A stretch of DNA of 32,271 nucleotides. Source: a virus. This document shows positions 1-6,642 of the stretch, piece by piece. The notes under the pieces were generated by a model. That model was not told the origin of the DNA. It was given only the letters and a program-made list of their open reading frames with translations, and searched no databases. The position numbers were made by a program, and so were the translations under genes. Location of the stretch: the IMG/VR virus record IMGVR_UViG_3300025138_000006, positions 1-32,271 of that record. One strand, 5' to 3'. Each line of letters opens with the position of its first letter. Positions within the stretch are counted from its first letter, which is position 1.

Positions 1-126
1 ACATCCTTTGAAAAGATAATTGTTTTTATCTATTGGTAACATGTCCATCATTGGATAAGTGTATTGATTAGTATAACTACCATCTTCACTTTCATAATAC
101 TGAATAACCCAAGCGTTATATTCCAT
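1..126 (-). CDS. 5' fragment of early hypothetical gene (complete copy at 31938-32270)
   Basis: This is the first 42 codons of the gene whose full copy lies at 31938-32270; it runs off the left end only because the circle was cut here. Start ATG at 126-124, preceded on the minus strand by AGGAG six bases upstream. The start overlaps the end of the upstream gene (stop at 118-116), so translation is probably coupled. It should be merged with the right-hand copy when the genome is circularised. Confidence 0.85.
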   Translation of the reverse strand, partial: MEYNAWVIQYYESEDGSYTNQYTYPMMDMLPIDKNNYLFKGC

Positions 127-127
127 T
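1..127. repeat. Terminal direct repeat, left copy (circular overlap)
   Basis: Bases 1-127 are identical to 32145-32271. The repeat cuts through the 5' part of an early gene whose complete copy is at the right end (31938-32270). An exact 127-base end overlap is what short-read de Bruijn assembly with k=127 leaves on a circular sequence, so it most likely marks circularity (a circularly permuted or circular replicative genome) and not a true packaged terminal repeat. Seen directly; the interpretation is inference. Confidence 0.95.
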
Positions 128-328
128 AGTTGCTCCTAATTCTCTGTGTGTTTTTTTAACTTGGTCATGCATACCTAACAAATAAACATATTTTAAAATG
201 AAATCATGCCTTACAATTTCCATGATATCACCATCTAATTTATCCATAAGTTTATCATCTATTTGTTTAAACGTTTTGTTTCTTAAACTATTTTCATGTA
301 TCGTTTTAATTTTATTGTACGCGTTCAT
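116..328 (-). CDS. Small hypothetical early protein (70 aa)
   Basis: I do not recognise this protein. It is a 70-residue, charged, predicted helical polypeptide with no signal peptide or membrane segment. The start is supported by a strong ribosome binding site, AAGGAGG, about seven bases upstream of the ATG. It sits in the early minus-strand operon: the 87-residue gene ends just upstream, and its own stop overlaps the start of the next gene by 11 bases. Nothing in the sequence points to a function. Small early genes in this position of phage genomes are often host-takeover or regulatory proteins, but that is only positional inference. Confidence 0.7.
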   Translation of the reverse strand: MNAYNKIKTIHENSLRNKTFKQIDDKLMDKLDGDIMEIVRHDFILKYVYLLGMHDQVKKTHRELGATNGI

Positions 329-332
329 CAGC

Positions 333-596
333 TTACCTCCTTATATTCATGTAATCTATACAAAGATTATCCAATATATTCTTATTATGTATACGAACAC
401 GTTCAGATGGACTTTGTGATTTTCTTAATGAGATTTCATCTTTATATTCTACAAGCAAAGCTTCCGCATACTCTCGATATGAAATCCCAAACTTAGCAAT
501 AGTTAATCTAACTACCTGCTCATTTGTATAGTCTTGAAGTTGCTCACCAATAAACTGTTCAACCTCAATCAATATATTATTCTGTAAATTTGCCAT
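333..596 (-). CDS. Small hypothetical early protein (87 aa)
   Basis: Unrecognised soluble 87-residue protein in the early operon, one base downstream of the 68-residue gene. The ATG is preceded by GAGG about nine bases upstream. The N-terminal half is acidic and predicted helical (VEQFIGEQL and similar), the C-terminal half more basic. There is no metal-binding or nucleotide-binding motif. The tight packing with genes on both sides supports a real coding sequence in the same transcript as the ArdC-like gene. Function unknown. Confidence 0.65.
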   Translation of the reverse strand: MANLQNNILIEVEQFIGEQLQDYTNEQVVRLTIAKFGISYREYAEALLVEYKDEISLRKSQSPSERVRIHNKNILDNLCIDYMNIRR

Positions 597-803
597 CTAA
601 TTAACCTCTTCAATTTTATGTTCATGTAATAAAGGAACCTCGTTATATTCACTCCAAGACTTTTGCGTTTTAGCCACAAAGAATTGTTCATTTAAACTAG
701 GTTGTATAACTGCTATATGTTTAGCTATCTCGGTAGCTTGCCCCAAGTTAGGGCAAGATTCACCGATAAGATCAGCTAAATAATTTCTAAATGAGGTATT
801 CAT
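597..803 (-). CDS. Small hypothetical early protein (68 aa)
   Basis: Unrecognised 68-residue protein directly following the ArdC-like gene (the two abut at 803/804). A good ribosome binding site (GGGAGG) lies about seven bases before the ATG, inside the end of the upstream gene, which suggests translational coupling. No membrane segments, signal peptide or known motif. Its place directly behind an antirestriction-type gene makes an accessory anti-host role possible, but the sequence itself does not show one. Confidence 0.65.
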   Translation of the reverse strand: MNTSFRNYLADLIGESCPNLGQATEIAKHIAVIQPSLNEQFFVAKTQKSWSEYNEVPLLHEHKIEEVN

Positions 804-1691
804 TTAAGCTACCTCCCGCATTTCATTTGAATAATACAATAAATAATCTGTTGCTTTTTGTGCTAAACTAAAAGCTTTCATCATTGCTTTTTTATCTTGC
901 TTTAAAATCTCTAACCATGAATTTAAATACTTTGCATTATCTATTGATGGTTTGTTATTTACTTTTAATATTGCACATAAAAAAGATGCGGAAGTTTCTG
1001 CAACTAATTCCTCAAAGGCGTAAGCATTAGAACCAAATCTATTTATTAACTTTCTATCTAATCTTTTTTCGTGTCCGCTCCAATGGCTTAACTCATGTAA
1101 TAATGTAGAATAATAAGCTTGCTTTGCGTTTGTTGTTTCTGTTCCTTTGAAATCTTCTTTGCTTGGCATCTGCACAAAATCAAACTTTGGAGAATAAAAA
1201 GCTTTATCTCCTCCATGTTTAATAATTGCTTGTGAATTGTTAACTAATGTTTCAGCTTTAATATGATTAAATGTTGCAGGCTTTATATATTTATCTGCAC
1301 TTTTATATCCATCTATTTGTTCAGCATTAAAGATGCTGAAACCTTTTATCATAGGTATAAATTTATCTTTGTTTGTTGTCTTGTCTTCAATCTTCAGCTT
1401 ATCAAAGTATACAATGTCTGTTCCTTTACTTCCTTTTTGTACTTGATAACCTGCTTCTTTCCATTGTTTATATGTTCCCCATTCATTAGAAGAAAAACCT
1501 TTTGCATAAGCTGAAATAGCAGTACAAAAAACATTTGTACCTTGATATAATTTATTACTAAATTTGTTCTTATGCCCGGACATTGCGGAACCTTGCCATG
1601 GTTTAGTCCATCCCGTGCCGTGCTCCTGCATTAATTCAATTACTTGATTTGTTAAGATTTGATAACGATCTTTAGGTTGTTTGTTTTTCAT
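804..1691 (-). CDS. ArdC-like antirestriction protein with zincin metallopeptidase domain
   Basis: A 295-residue protein with the two-part structure of the ArdC family. The N-terminal part (about 1-125, with W28, PW and YQGTN motifs) resembles the ssDNA-binding ArdC N domain. The C-terminal part is a zinc metallopeptidase-like domain with HELSH at 199-203 and EELVAE at 227-232, which would supply the zinc ligands and catalytic glutamate (H199, E200, H203 and a downstream E). Family knowledge: ArdC-type proteins of plasmids and phages protect incoming DNA from type I and some type II restriction. It is the first gene of the early minus-strand operon, as expected for a function needed on entry. 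GATAGGAAA forms its ribosome binding site. A repressor-type operator lies about 65 bases upstream. Confidence 0.85.
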   Translation of the reverse strand: MKNKQPKDRYQILTNQVIELMQEHGTGWTKPWQGSAMSGHKNKFSNKLYQGTNVFCTAISAYAKGFSSNEWGTYKQWKEAGYQVQKGSKGTDIVYFDKLKIEDKTTNKDKFIPMIKGFSIFNAEQIDGYKSADKYIKPATFNHIKAETLVNNSQAIIKHGGDKAFYSPKFDFVQMPSKEDFKGTETTNAKQAYYSTLLHELSHWSGHEKRLDRKLINRFGSNAYAFEELVAETSASFLCAILKVNNKPSIDNAKYLNSWLEILKQDKKAMMKAFSLAQKATDYLLYYSNEMREVA

Positions 1692-1753
1692 AACTTATTT
1701 TCCTATCGTAGTTAATATTTAAGTTGTGGTAGTGAAACAATCACTATATTTAG

Positions 1754-1770
1754 TATGCACTATTGCAGTA
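1754..1770 (-). promoter_or_regulatory. Operator-like dyad upstream of early operon
   Basis: Read on the minus strand, this site is ATACTGCAATAGTGCATA-like, with half-sites TGCA separated by four bases (core 1756-1767). It differs from the site at the repressor promoter (26034-26045) by one base in the core and shares the flanking ATA. A weak minus-strand promoter (TTGATA, then an AT-rich -10 region near 1745-1755) overlaps it. The simplest reading is that the repressor at 26066-26722 binds here to silence the early operon in the lysogen. Confidence 0.6.
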
Positions 1771-1975
1771 TCAATGCAAGCATTATTTTATCTTTTTTGT
1801 TGTTTTTTATACCTTTTATAGTGTTTCAATACGTTTGCTATATCAGCTTATAACCTGCAGAAACTATGCAAAATAGAACAATCAATATATATCTTTTCTG
1901 TGGTTGCCGTGGCAAAAATGAAAGTCGCTCTTGAACTGTTGGGGTTCACCGCTCCTAACATTTTTGGTAGGTTGG

Positions 1976-2009
1976 AAAATTAGGCACTTAGCAGGGCGTG
2001 CCTAATTTT
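1976..2009. terminator. Perfect 12-bp stem-loop, possible bidirectional terminator
   Basis: AAAATTAGGCAC (1976-1987) pairs completely with GTGCCTAATTTT (1998-2009) around a 10-base loop. With A-rich and T-rich ends on both strands it looks like a bidirectional intrinsic terminator. No gene obviously ends here, so it might end antisense read-through from either divergent promoter, or be part of a small RNA or a packaging or replication structure. Confidence 0.55.
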
Positions 2010-2057
2010 GCTTTGTGGGTGGTGCAACGCTCTTGCTTATGCACGAAATAACTGACC

Positions 2058-2069
2058 ATTTGTGCGTTG
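2058..2069 (+). promoter_or_regulatory. RTTTGTGCGTTG element, copy 1 (before small terminase)
   Basis: First of five exact or one-base-variant copies of a 12-mer found only on the late strand at unit boundaries (others at 2779, 6585, 9791 and 19774). It ends 47 bases before the small terminase start and is followed by an AT-rich run. In this copy the element runs into TTGACA (2067-2072), so a sigma70 -35 box may overlap. Probable late promoter or activator-binding site. Confidence 0.6.
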
Positions 2070-2116
2070 ACAGTTTTCTATTTATGGCTGAATAAAGGGG
2101 GGAAAGAGGGGGGTTT

Positions 2117-2491
2117 ATGCTTACTCAGGAAAGAAAGATAACTAAACGTCAAATGCTCCTAGTTGATACATTAGTAGCATCTGGTTGTACGATAAAAGAA
2201 GCGAGCCAATGTGCAGGATATGCAGATGGTGAGAGTGGCAGGGTGACTGCTAGCAAGACTTTGAGACTACCCCACGTTCAGCAGTATATGATGACTCGTA
2301 TACACGAGACTGTAGGTTTAAACGCTACGACCGCCCTAGCAACGGTGATGAAGCTTGCAAGTGGTGCCAAGTCGGAGTATGTGAAGTTGGAAGCGAGCAA
2401 AGACATACTAGACCGGGCAGGCTTCAAGGCACCAGACAAGCATATGCATTTACACACTGGCGATCTCCGCGTGCATATTGACTTAGGTTAG
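2117..2491 (+). CDS. terS: Terminase small subunit
   Basis: A 124-residue protein with an N-terminal helix-turn-helix-like segment (about residues 8-45: KRQMLLVDTLVASGCTIKEA, then a G-Y pair and a helix ending in LRLPHVQQYM). A helical oligomerisation region follows (60-105) and then a short tail. This matches the usual small-terminase plan in which the N domain recognises the packaging site and the central helices form a ring. It heads the late arm; the large subunit follows about 2.6 kb downstream, separated by small genes. A G-rich ribosome binding site precedes the ATG. The assignment rests on fold pattern, size and position. Confidence 0.7.
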   Translation: MLTQERKITKRQMLLVDTLVASGCTIKEASQCAGYADGESGRVTASKTLRLPHVQQYMMTRIHETVGLNATTALATVMKLASGAKSEYVKLEASKDILDRAGFKAPDKHMHLHTGDLRVHIDLG

Positions 2492-2565
2492 GGTGGGGGG
2501 GCAAAAACCGGGCAATGGTATAGTTGCCAATCTCCCATACAAACATAATTCCGCCACAAAGCTTT

Positions 2566-2577
2566 TGCATTATTGCA
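2566..2577. promoter_or_regulatory. Operator-like dyad before small membrane gene
   Basis: TGCATTATTGCA, the exact complement of the 12-base core at the repressor promoter (26034-26045), extended by GT to give the shared 14-mer ACTGCAATAATGCA on the minus strand. It lies 21 bases ahead of the start of the membrane protein gene at 2599. This suggests repressor control of that gene or of the start of the late arm. Confidence 0.5.
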
Positions 2578-2598
2578 GTGTCTAACAAGGAGAGAGAT

Positions 2599-2796
2599 AT
2601 GGCTAATTCTGGTATTGCATGGATTGACTATGCGTTTGATTGGTGTGTGATATTACTGGTCAATGTAGCGAATGTTATTGGTATTACTTATGAGGAAATC
2701 AATGTGTGGTTATTCTGCATTATTCTACCGATAGTTTTAATCATTTTATTTTTTGAGGTAATAAGGCTCCGTCTTATCGTTTGTGCGTTGAGGTAA
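2599..2796 (+). CDS. Small membrane protein (65 aa), conserved marine-phage type
   Basis: The start ATG at 2599 follows AAGGAGAGAG and is preferred over upstream in-frame codons, which have no ribosome site. The product has a possible short amphipathic or membrane helix (12-29) and a clear transmembrane helix (35-55), linked by a GITYEEINVW motif. From memory, this motif recurs in small membrane proteins of marine phages and bacteria. Its function is not known; a holin-like or superinfection role is conceivable. It has an operator-like site upstream, and its last codons contain copy 2 of the RTTTGTGCGTTG element. Confidence 0.65.
   Translation: MANSGIAWIDYAFDWCVILLVNVANVIGITYEEINVWLFCIILPIVLIILFFEVIRLRLIVCALR
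2779..2790 (+). promoter_or_regulatory. RTTTGTGCGTTG element, copy 2
   Basis: Exact GTTTGTGCGTTG overlapping the last codons of the small membrane gene, 32 bases before the start of the 310-residue gene. An AT-rich stretch follows (AATTTTAAAAG). Same orientation and boundary position as the other four copies. Probable promoter or regulator site for the block 2823-6583. Confidence 0.6.
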
Positions 2797-2822
2797 TTTT
2801 AAAAGCATAACATATTGTGTGA

Positions 2823-3755
2823 ATGTTAAAGGAATATCAAAAAGTATATTTAAATGCTGTCTTTAATAGTTTTGCACCTGAGTATGCAGACAAGGATAGT
2901 TTTGGGGATGAAGATATATCTCCTGAGACAAAGAGTTTCTTGCGTGGTGTATTGGATCATTATTACAAGGATGATGAGACTACTGCACAGCGATTGAGAG
3001 AGAACGCTAACAACCCAGAGATTACTCAAGCTTTAAGAAATAGTTCTGTAAACTATTCAATGATAAATAAATTATATAACCTTGAGAGTTATTTTAAGAA
3101 TGAACAGTATGATGGTCCTGCGACTGATGTAAAGATGATCTTAGGATCGTTTAAGGTTGATAGGATTGATGGTGGCGGTTATCAGGTAACGGATGTTTAT
3201 GACTTTGCTAACAACGAAAACTTTTTCAAAGAAAGCTTACCGGGTGTTGCTGATTTCTTGGATAACCTTGGCATTGAAACTGATAACAATTTATTTGAGG
3301 TTATTGGTGGAGGGGTGCAATCATTCAAAGAGGATAGTTCCTATCCACTAGCCAGATCGGTAGCTGAGTATCTAATGCCAGAGGGCAGTGATAATAGTAT
3401 GTTGGTTAACTTTACTGTTCCTGCAGAAGATGAGGTTATGGACTTAGTGTTACCAGAGCCAAGACCTGATTTAGAATTAGCTGAAGCTGATGATTATAAA
3501 TTTCCTAACGTACCTTTTACAGAAGAAAGAAAAGGAATGTTTGATGAGTTTATGAATTTTATATTCCCTCCTGCTCAAGCATCAACAATATCTGATAGCA
3601 ACTCTGCATACTCATATGCAACGGGAAGAGCTAACGCAAAAGCTGAAGACTTTGCAAAGTTTCAAGAATTAGAGATGGATGATCCTATGGTTCAAGAGGT
3701 TTATAGAAATCAATATAATGATGATATGAACGCTTATAGGAGTACATTAAAATGA
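2823..3755 (+). CDS. Hypothetical phage protein (310 aa), possible structural or accessory protein
   Basis: Not confidently recognised. It is an acidic soluble protein with a helical N-terminal part and a central segment (about 105-135: ILGSFKVDR, GGGYQVTDVYDF). The central segment looks like a small beta domain recurring in phage virion-associated proteins. The C-terminal part contains a hydrophobic FDEFMNFIFPPAQAS stretch (about 241-255). No transmembrane helix long enough to be sure. It is the first gene after element copy 2 and is followed, with a 4-base overlap, by a DUF6321-like gene, so it belongs to the late operon between the two terminase genes. A minor virion protein is the best guess; confidence in function is low. 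Confidence 0.75.
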   Translation: MLKEYQKVYLNAVFNSFAPEYADKDSFGDEDISPETKSFLRGVLDHYYKDDETTAQRLRENANNPEITQALRNSSVNYSMINKLYNLESYFKNEQYDGPATDVKMILGSFKVDRIDGGGYQVTDVYDFANNENFFKESLPGVADFLDNLGIETDNNLFEVIGGGVQSFKEDSSYPLARSVAEYLMPEGSDNSMLVNFTVPAEDEVMDLVLPEPRPDLELAEADDYKFPNVPFTEERKGMFDEFMNFIFPPAQASTISDSNSAYSYATGRANAKAEDFAKFQELEMDDPMVQEVYRNQYNDDMNAYRSTLK

Positions 3756-4048
3756 GTTCACCTGCATGGACACGCAAGGAGGGTAAAAATCCAGGTGGAG
3801 GGTTGAACCAAAAAGGTAGAGACTCTTACAAGGGTGGAACATTAAAGGCTCCGGTTAAGAGTGGAGACAATCCAAGGCGTGCATCTTTCTTAGCAAGGAT
3901 GGCAGGCAACAAAGGACCTGATAGAGATTCCAAAGGAAAGCCTACAAGAAAATTATTATCTTTAAGGGCTTGGGGTGCATCAAGTTCTAGTGATGCGAGA
4001 TCAAAGGCTAGAGCAATATCAAAACGTAACAAATCAAAGAAGGGATAA
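3752..4048 (+). CDS. DUF6321-like small basic protein
   Basis: A 98-residue, strongly basic, glycine-rich protein. The blocks PAWTRKEGKNPGGGLN (residues 4-19), PRRASFLARM (41-50) and PTRKLLSLRAWGASS (64-78) match what I recall of DUF6321, seen in many phages. The overlap with the upstream stop is 4 bases (ATGA type), so translation is coupled. The biochemical role is unknown. The composition suggests nucleic-acid binding, and the position just before the large terminase suggests a packaging-related or virion-DNA role, but both are inference. Confidence 0.75.
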   Translation: MSSPAWTRKEGKNPGGGLNQKGRDSYKGGTLKAPVKSGDNPRRASFLARMAGNKGPDRDSKGKPTRKLLSLRAWGASSSSDARSKARAISKRNKSKKG

Positions 4049-4052
4049 CATT

Positions 4053-4181
4053 ATGCCAATGGGTAAAGGAACATATGGAACGACTAAAGGCAGACCACCT
4101 GCTAAGAAAACGTTATTAACTGGGAAGCAAAAGAAACTTCCTATGTCTTTAAAGAAAAAAATTATGGCTAAGAAAAAGTAA
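4053..4181 (+). CDS. Tiny lysine-rich protein (42 aa)
   Basis: ATG at 4053, four bases after the upstream stop. The 42-residue product is very basic (about one third Lys/Arg) with an MPMGKGTYG start and a KKK end. Small proteins of this type lie beside terminase genes in marine podoviruses. There is no fold assignment. It may be a DNA-condensing or terminase-accessory peptide. Its tight place between coding genes and its continuous reading frame support it. Confidence 0.55.
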   Translation: MPMGKGTYGTTKGRPPAKKTLLTGKQKKLPMSLKKKIMAKKK

Positions 4182-4191
4182 GGAGATTGTT

Positions 4192-4449
4192 ATGGCTATT
4201 CCTAAAGAAAAAGATAAGAAAAAGAAAACGTTATTAAAAGCAGATATAAATAAAGAAAAAGAATTAAAAGTTGCTTTAGTGAAAGGAAGAGAAATTGGTC
4301 CTTACTTTAGTCAAGCACAAGCTAAAGAACTTTATAATGAGTATAGGCAAGGTGGTATGCCTCCTAAGTCAGCACAACGTTCTATGTTAAGAATGTTAAG
4401 AAAGATGAGACAGATAGAGCTTGATGAGTTTAGTGGTAAGAATCAATAA
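4192..4449 (+). CDS. Small basic hypothetical protein (85 aa)
   Basis: A good ribosome site (AAGGAG) lies seven bases before the ATG. The N-terminal 25 residues are almost all Lys/Glu/Asp. The rest (30-80) looks like a small helical domain (SQAQAKELYNEYRQGG, SAQRSMLRMLRKMRQ). I do not recognise a family. The stop overlaps the next start (TAATG). It belongs to the run of basic small genes ahead of the large terminase. Confidence 0.6.
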   Translation: MAIPKEKDKKKKTLLKADINKEKELKVALVKGREIGPYFSQAQAKELYNEYRQGGMPPKSAQRSMLRMLRKMRQIELDEFSGKNQ

Positions 4450-4616
4450 TGGCAGTTAATGAAGCCGGCAACTATTCCAAACCCACTATGAGGAAAGCTA
4501 TCTTTCGTAGGATTAAAGCCAGTGGTAAGGGTGGCAGACCGGGTCAATGGTCTGCACGAAAAGCACAGATGCTTGCCAAACAATATAAAGCTAAAGGTGG
4601 GGGTTACACTTCCTAA
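4449..4616 (+). CDS. Conserved small phage protein with GGKPGQWSARKAQ-type motif (55 aa)
   Basis: A 55-residue basic protein. The segment GKGGRPGQWSARKAQMLAKQYKA (about residues 26-48) matches a conserved core I know from many phage and virus hypothetical proteins. Start and stop both overlap neighbours in TAATG junctions, typical of coupled translation. The function is not established. Its size, charge and constant neighbourhood point to a DNA-associated role, which is inference. Confidence 0.65.
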   Translation: MAVNEAGNYSKPTMRKAIFRRIKASGKGGRPGQWSARKAQMLAKQYKAKGGGYTS

Positions 4617-4876
4617 TGGCGTTAACAAAATCACAAAGGTCGTTGCGTGCGTGGACAAAACAAAAGTGGAGAACCAAGTCAGGTAAACCTAGTACACAAG
4701 GGAATAAGGCAACTGGCGAACGTTACTTACCTGAGAAAGCGATTAAGGCTCTTAGTTCCAGTGAGTACGCCAAGACTACGGCTCTTAAACGCAAAGCAAT
4801 TAGAGCAGGTAAACAAGTATCTAAACAGCCCAAAAAGACGGCAAGCAAAACGAGAAGCTTTCGCAATTTCTCATAG
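4616..4876 (+). CDS. Conserved small basic phage protein (86 aa)
   Basis: A very basic 86-residue protein with conserved-looking blocks LRAWTKQKWRTKSGKPS (10-26), GERYLPEKAIKALSSSEYA (35-53) and KQVSKQPKK (66-74). I have seen this pattern in many marine phage genomes beside terminase and portal genes, without known function. The start overlaps the preceding stop (TAATG). A longer reading frame in another phase (4647-4898) lies on top of it, but lacks a ribosome site and the conserved pattern. Confidence 0.65.
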   Translation: MALTKSQRSLRAWTKQKWRTKSGKPSTQGNKATGERYLPEKAIKALSSSEYAKTTALKRKAIRAGKQVSKQPKKTASKTRSFRNFS

Positions 4877-4884
4877 GATAGATA

Positions 4885-5076
4885 ATGAGACTACATAGAT
4901 TAACTAAAGAAGACAGAGACATACTCCGTATAGTTGTTAAGCAGGTTCACTTTAAACATTACCCCGATCAATTCTGCACCAACTATGAAGCAGACAAAAT
5001 GATTGCATCTATTTCCCCTAGTATAATTGAGAAGTTAACTAAGGTTGGAAAGGATATGGGAATTGATAGACTTTAA
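4885..5076 (+). CDS. Small hypothetical protein (63 aa) overlapping the large terminase start
   Basis: 63 residues, His-rich and helical, no recognisable family. The ATG at 4885 follows AGGATAGATA. Its last four to five codons overlap the start of the large terminase gene in another frame, so the two are probably translationally coupled. It keeps the compact operon spacing, which is the main support. Function unknown. Confidence 0.55.
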   Translation: MRLHRLTKEDRDILRIVVKQVHFKHYPDQFCTNYEADKMIASISPSIIEKLTKVGKDMGIDRL

Positions 5077-6583
5077 ATACAAACCTGATGGGGAAGTATG
5101 TAAGGCTTTTCTTAAAGATGATATTTTTTTTAGAGGACTAAGAGGTCCGGTTGGTTCCGGGAAATCAGTAGCTTGTTGCATAGAAGTATTTAGACGAGCG
5201 TTAATGCAGGAGAAATCAGCAGATGGCAAAAGAAAAAGTAGGTGGGCGATTATCAGAAACACCAATCCTCAACTTCGTACTACCACGATTAAGACTTGGT
5301 TGGATTGGTTCCCAGAAGAAACTTGGGGTAGGTTTTCTTGGTCAGTACCATATACGCATCATATATCCAAAAGTGACTTGGAGTTGGAAGTTATATTCCT
5401 TGCACTCGACAGACCTGAAGATGTAAAAAAATTATTAAGTTTAGAATTATCTGGCATTTGGATAAACGAAGCACGTGAGATTCCGAAAAGTATTATAGAT
5501 GCTTGCACTATGAGAGTCGGAAGATACCCCTCAATGCGTGATGGAGGTCCAACTTGGACCGGAGTTATAGCTGATACGAACGCTCCCGAAGAAGATCATT
5601 GGTGGGCAATCATGGCAGGCGAGGTTCCTATCCCAGATCATATGACAAGAGAAGAAACCAAGATGTTAGTTAAGCCTGATAATTGGAGGTTCTACACTCA
5701 ACCCTCTGCAATGTTAGAAGTTAAGAATGAGGATGGAGAAATAGATAAGTATACTCCTAATCCCGTTGCTGAGAATAAAAAACATATGATGGAAAGTTAT
5801 TATACTAATTTGTTACAAGGTAAAACTAAATCATGGATAGATGTTTATGTAATGAATAGATTGGGAACCATACAAGATGGTAAGCCAGTTTATAATATGT
5901 TTAGTGCAGACGTTCATGTTTCTAAAGAAGAGATCCCCGTTGCAGATGGATTGCCATTATATGTTGGATTAGATTTTGGATTAACTCCTGCAGGTGTATT
6001 TGCTCAAAAGGTTCGTGGTCGTTGGTTAATACTACAAGAGATTGTAGCTTTTGATATGGGTATTGTTAGGTTTGCTGAACTACTTAGACAAGAGATTGCA
6101 TTACGCTACGCTAACTGTGAAGTAAATATATTTGGTGATCCTGCAGGTGACTTTAGAGCACAGACAGATGAAAGCACTCCATTCCAAATACTAAGAGGTG
6201 CAGGTCTTAAAGCTAGACCAACTCATAGTAATGATGTGTCTTTGAGGTTGGAGTCTGTATCAGGTCCGCTTCAAAGAATGGTTGATGGTCAATCGGGTGT
6301 GTTGATTGATTATAGATGTAAAGAATTAATCAAAGGATTTGAGGGTGGCTATCATTATAGACGAATACAAGTATCAGGAGAACGCTATGATGATAAACCA
6401 AACAAGGATAGGTTTTCTCATATACATGATGCGTTGCAATACTTAATGCTTGGATCAGGAGAGGGCAGGCAGGTTATGGGACAGAACCAAAGAGTCCATG
6501 CATTTCAAGCAAAGACTTCTTTTGATGTATTTACCAGACAACCAAAGCAACAAAGAAGACAAGGTTTATGGTCAAGAATGTAA
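5063..6583 (+). CDS. terL: Terminase large subunit
   Basis: DNA packaging motor. I place the start at TTG 5063, because AAAGGA lies eight bases upstream and the protein then begins MIDFKYKPDG, a sensible N-terminus; TTG 5045 has no spaced ribosome site. From 5063 the product is 506 aa. It has a Walker A motif GPVGSGKS (28-35), a Walker B-like GIWINEARE (131-139), and an RNase H-like nuclease domain. The nuclease domain carries acidic residues in YVGLDFGLTP (D304), FGDPAGDF (D359) and HIHDALQY (D456). Length and motifs match podovirus-type large terminases. It would work with the portal at 6861-8396 and the small subunit at 2117-2491. The non-ATG start embedded in the upstream gene suggests coupled, limited translation. 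Confidence 0.95.
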   Translation: MIDFKYKPDGEVCKAFLKDDIFFRGLRGPVGSGKSVACCIEVFRRALMQEKSADGKRKSRWAIIRNTNPQLRTTTIKTWLDWFPEETWGRFSWSVPYTHHISKSDLELEVIFLALDRPEDVKKLLSLELSGIWINEAREIPKSIIDACTMRVGRYPSMRDGGPTWTGVIADTNAPEEDHWWAIMAGEVPIPDHMTREETKMLVKPDNWRFYTQPSAMLEVKNEDGEIDKYTPNPVAENKKHMMESYYTNLLQGKTKSWIDVYVMNRLGTIQDGKPVYNMFSADVHVSKEEIPVADGLPLYVGLDFGLTPAGVFAQKVRGRWLILQEIVAFDMGIVRFAELLRQEIALRYANCEVNIFGDPAGDFRAQTDESTPFQILRGAGLKARPTHSNDVSLRLESVSGPLQRMVDGQSGVLIDYRCKELIKGFEGGYHYRRIQVSGERYDDKPNKDRFSHIHDALQYLMLGSGEGRQVMGQNQRVHAFQAKTSFDVFTRQPKQQRRQGLWSRM

Positions 6584-6584
6584 C

Positions 6585-6596
6585 GTTTGTGCGTTG
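6585..6596 (+). promoter_or_regulatory. RTTTGTGCGTTG element, copy 3 (before portal block)
   Basis: Exact GTTTGTGCGTTG beginning one base after the large terminase stop, followed by an AT run (TGTATTTTTATATTC) and 46 bases before the next start. It stands in one of the few gaps of the late arm. Probable promoter or activator site for the portal-scaffold block. Confidence 0.65.
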
Positions 6597-6642
6597 TGTA
6601 TTTTTATATTCATAGGTATGCGTTAAAGAAAAGGAGTTGCAT

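Larger units (their letters stand above)
1692..2116. other. Divergent control region between early (minus) and late (plus) arms
   Basis: This 425-base stretch has no convincing gene. From left to right it holds the early operon leader, an operator-like dyad (1756-1767), an AT-rich segment (about 1780-1900), and a locally GC-richer structured part with a small hairpin TTGCC-GT-GGCAA (about 1902-1913). A perfect 12-bp stem-loop (1976-2009) follows, then a further possible stem with GTGCA/TGCAC arms (about 2031-2045), the first copy of the RTTTGTGCGTTG element and a G-rich leader before the small terminase gene. A packaging site or replication origin could lie here because of the terminase next door, but no diagnostic motif is visible. 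Confidence 0.7.

Noticed and set aside
1-127. True short direct terminal repeat of T7 type
   Set aside because: The repeat cuts through a coding gene and is exactly 127 bases, more in keeping with an assembly k-mer overlap; a physical repeat cannot be excluded without read depth.
1263-1514. 83-codon plus-strand hydrophobic reading frame
   Set aside because: Antisense to the ArdC-like gene; its apparent membrane character comes from reading AT-rich codons backwards.
4647-4898. 83-codon plus-strand frame over the 4616-4876 gene
   Set aside because: The other frame has the coupled TAATG start and conserved-looking motifs; this frame has no ribosome site.
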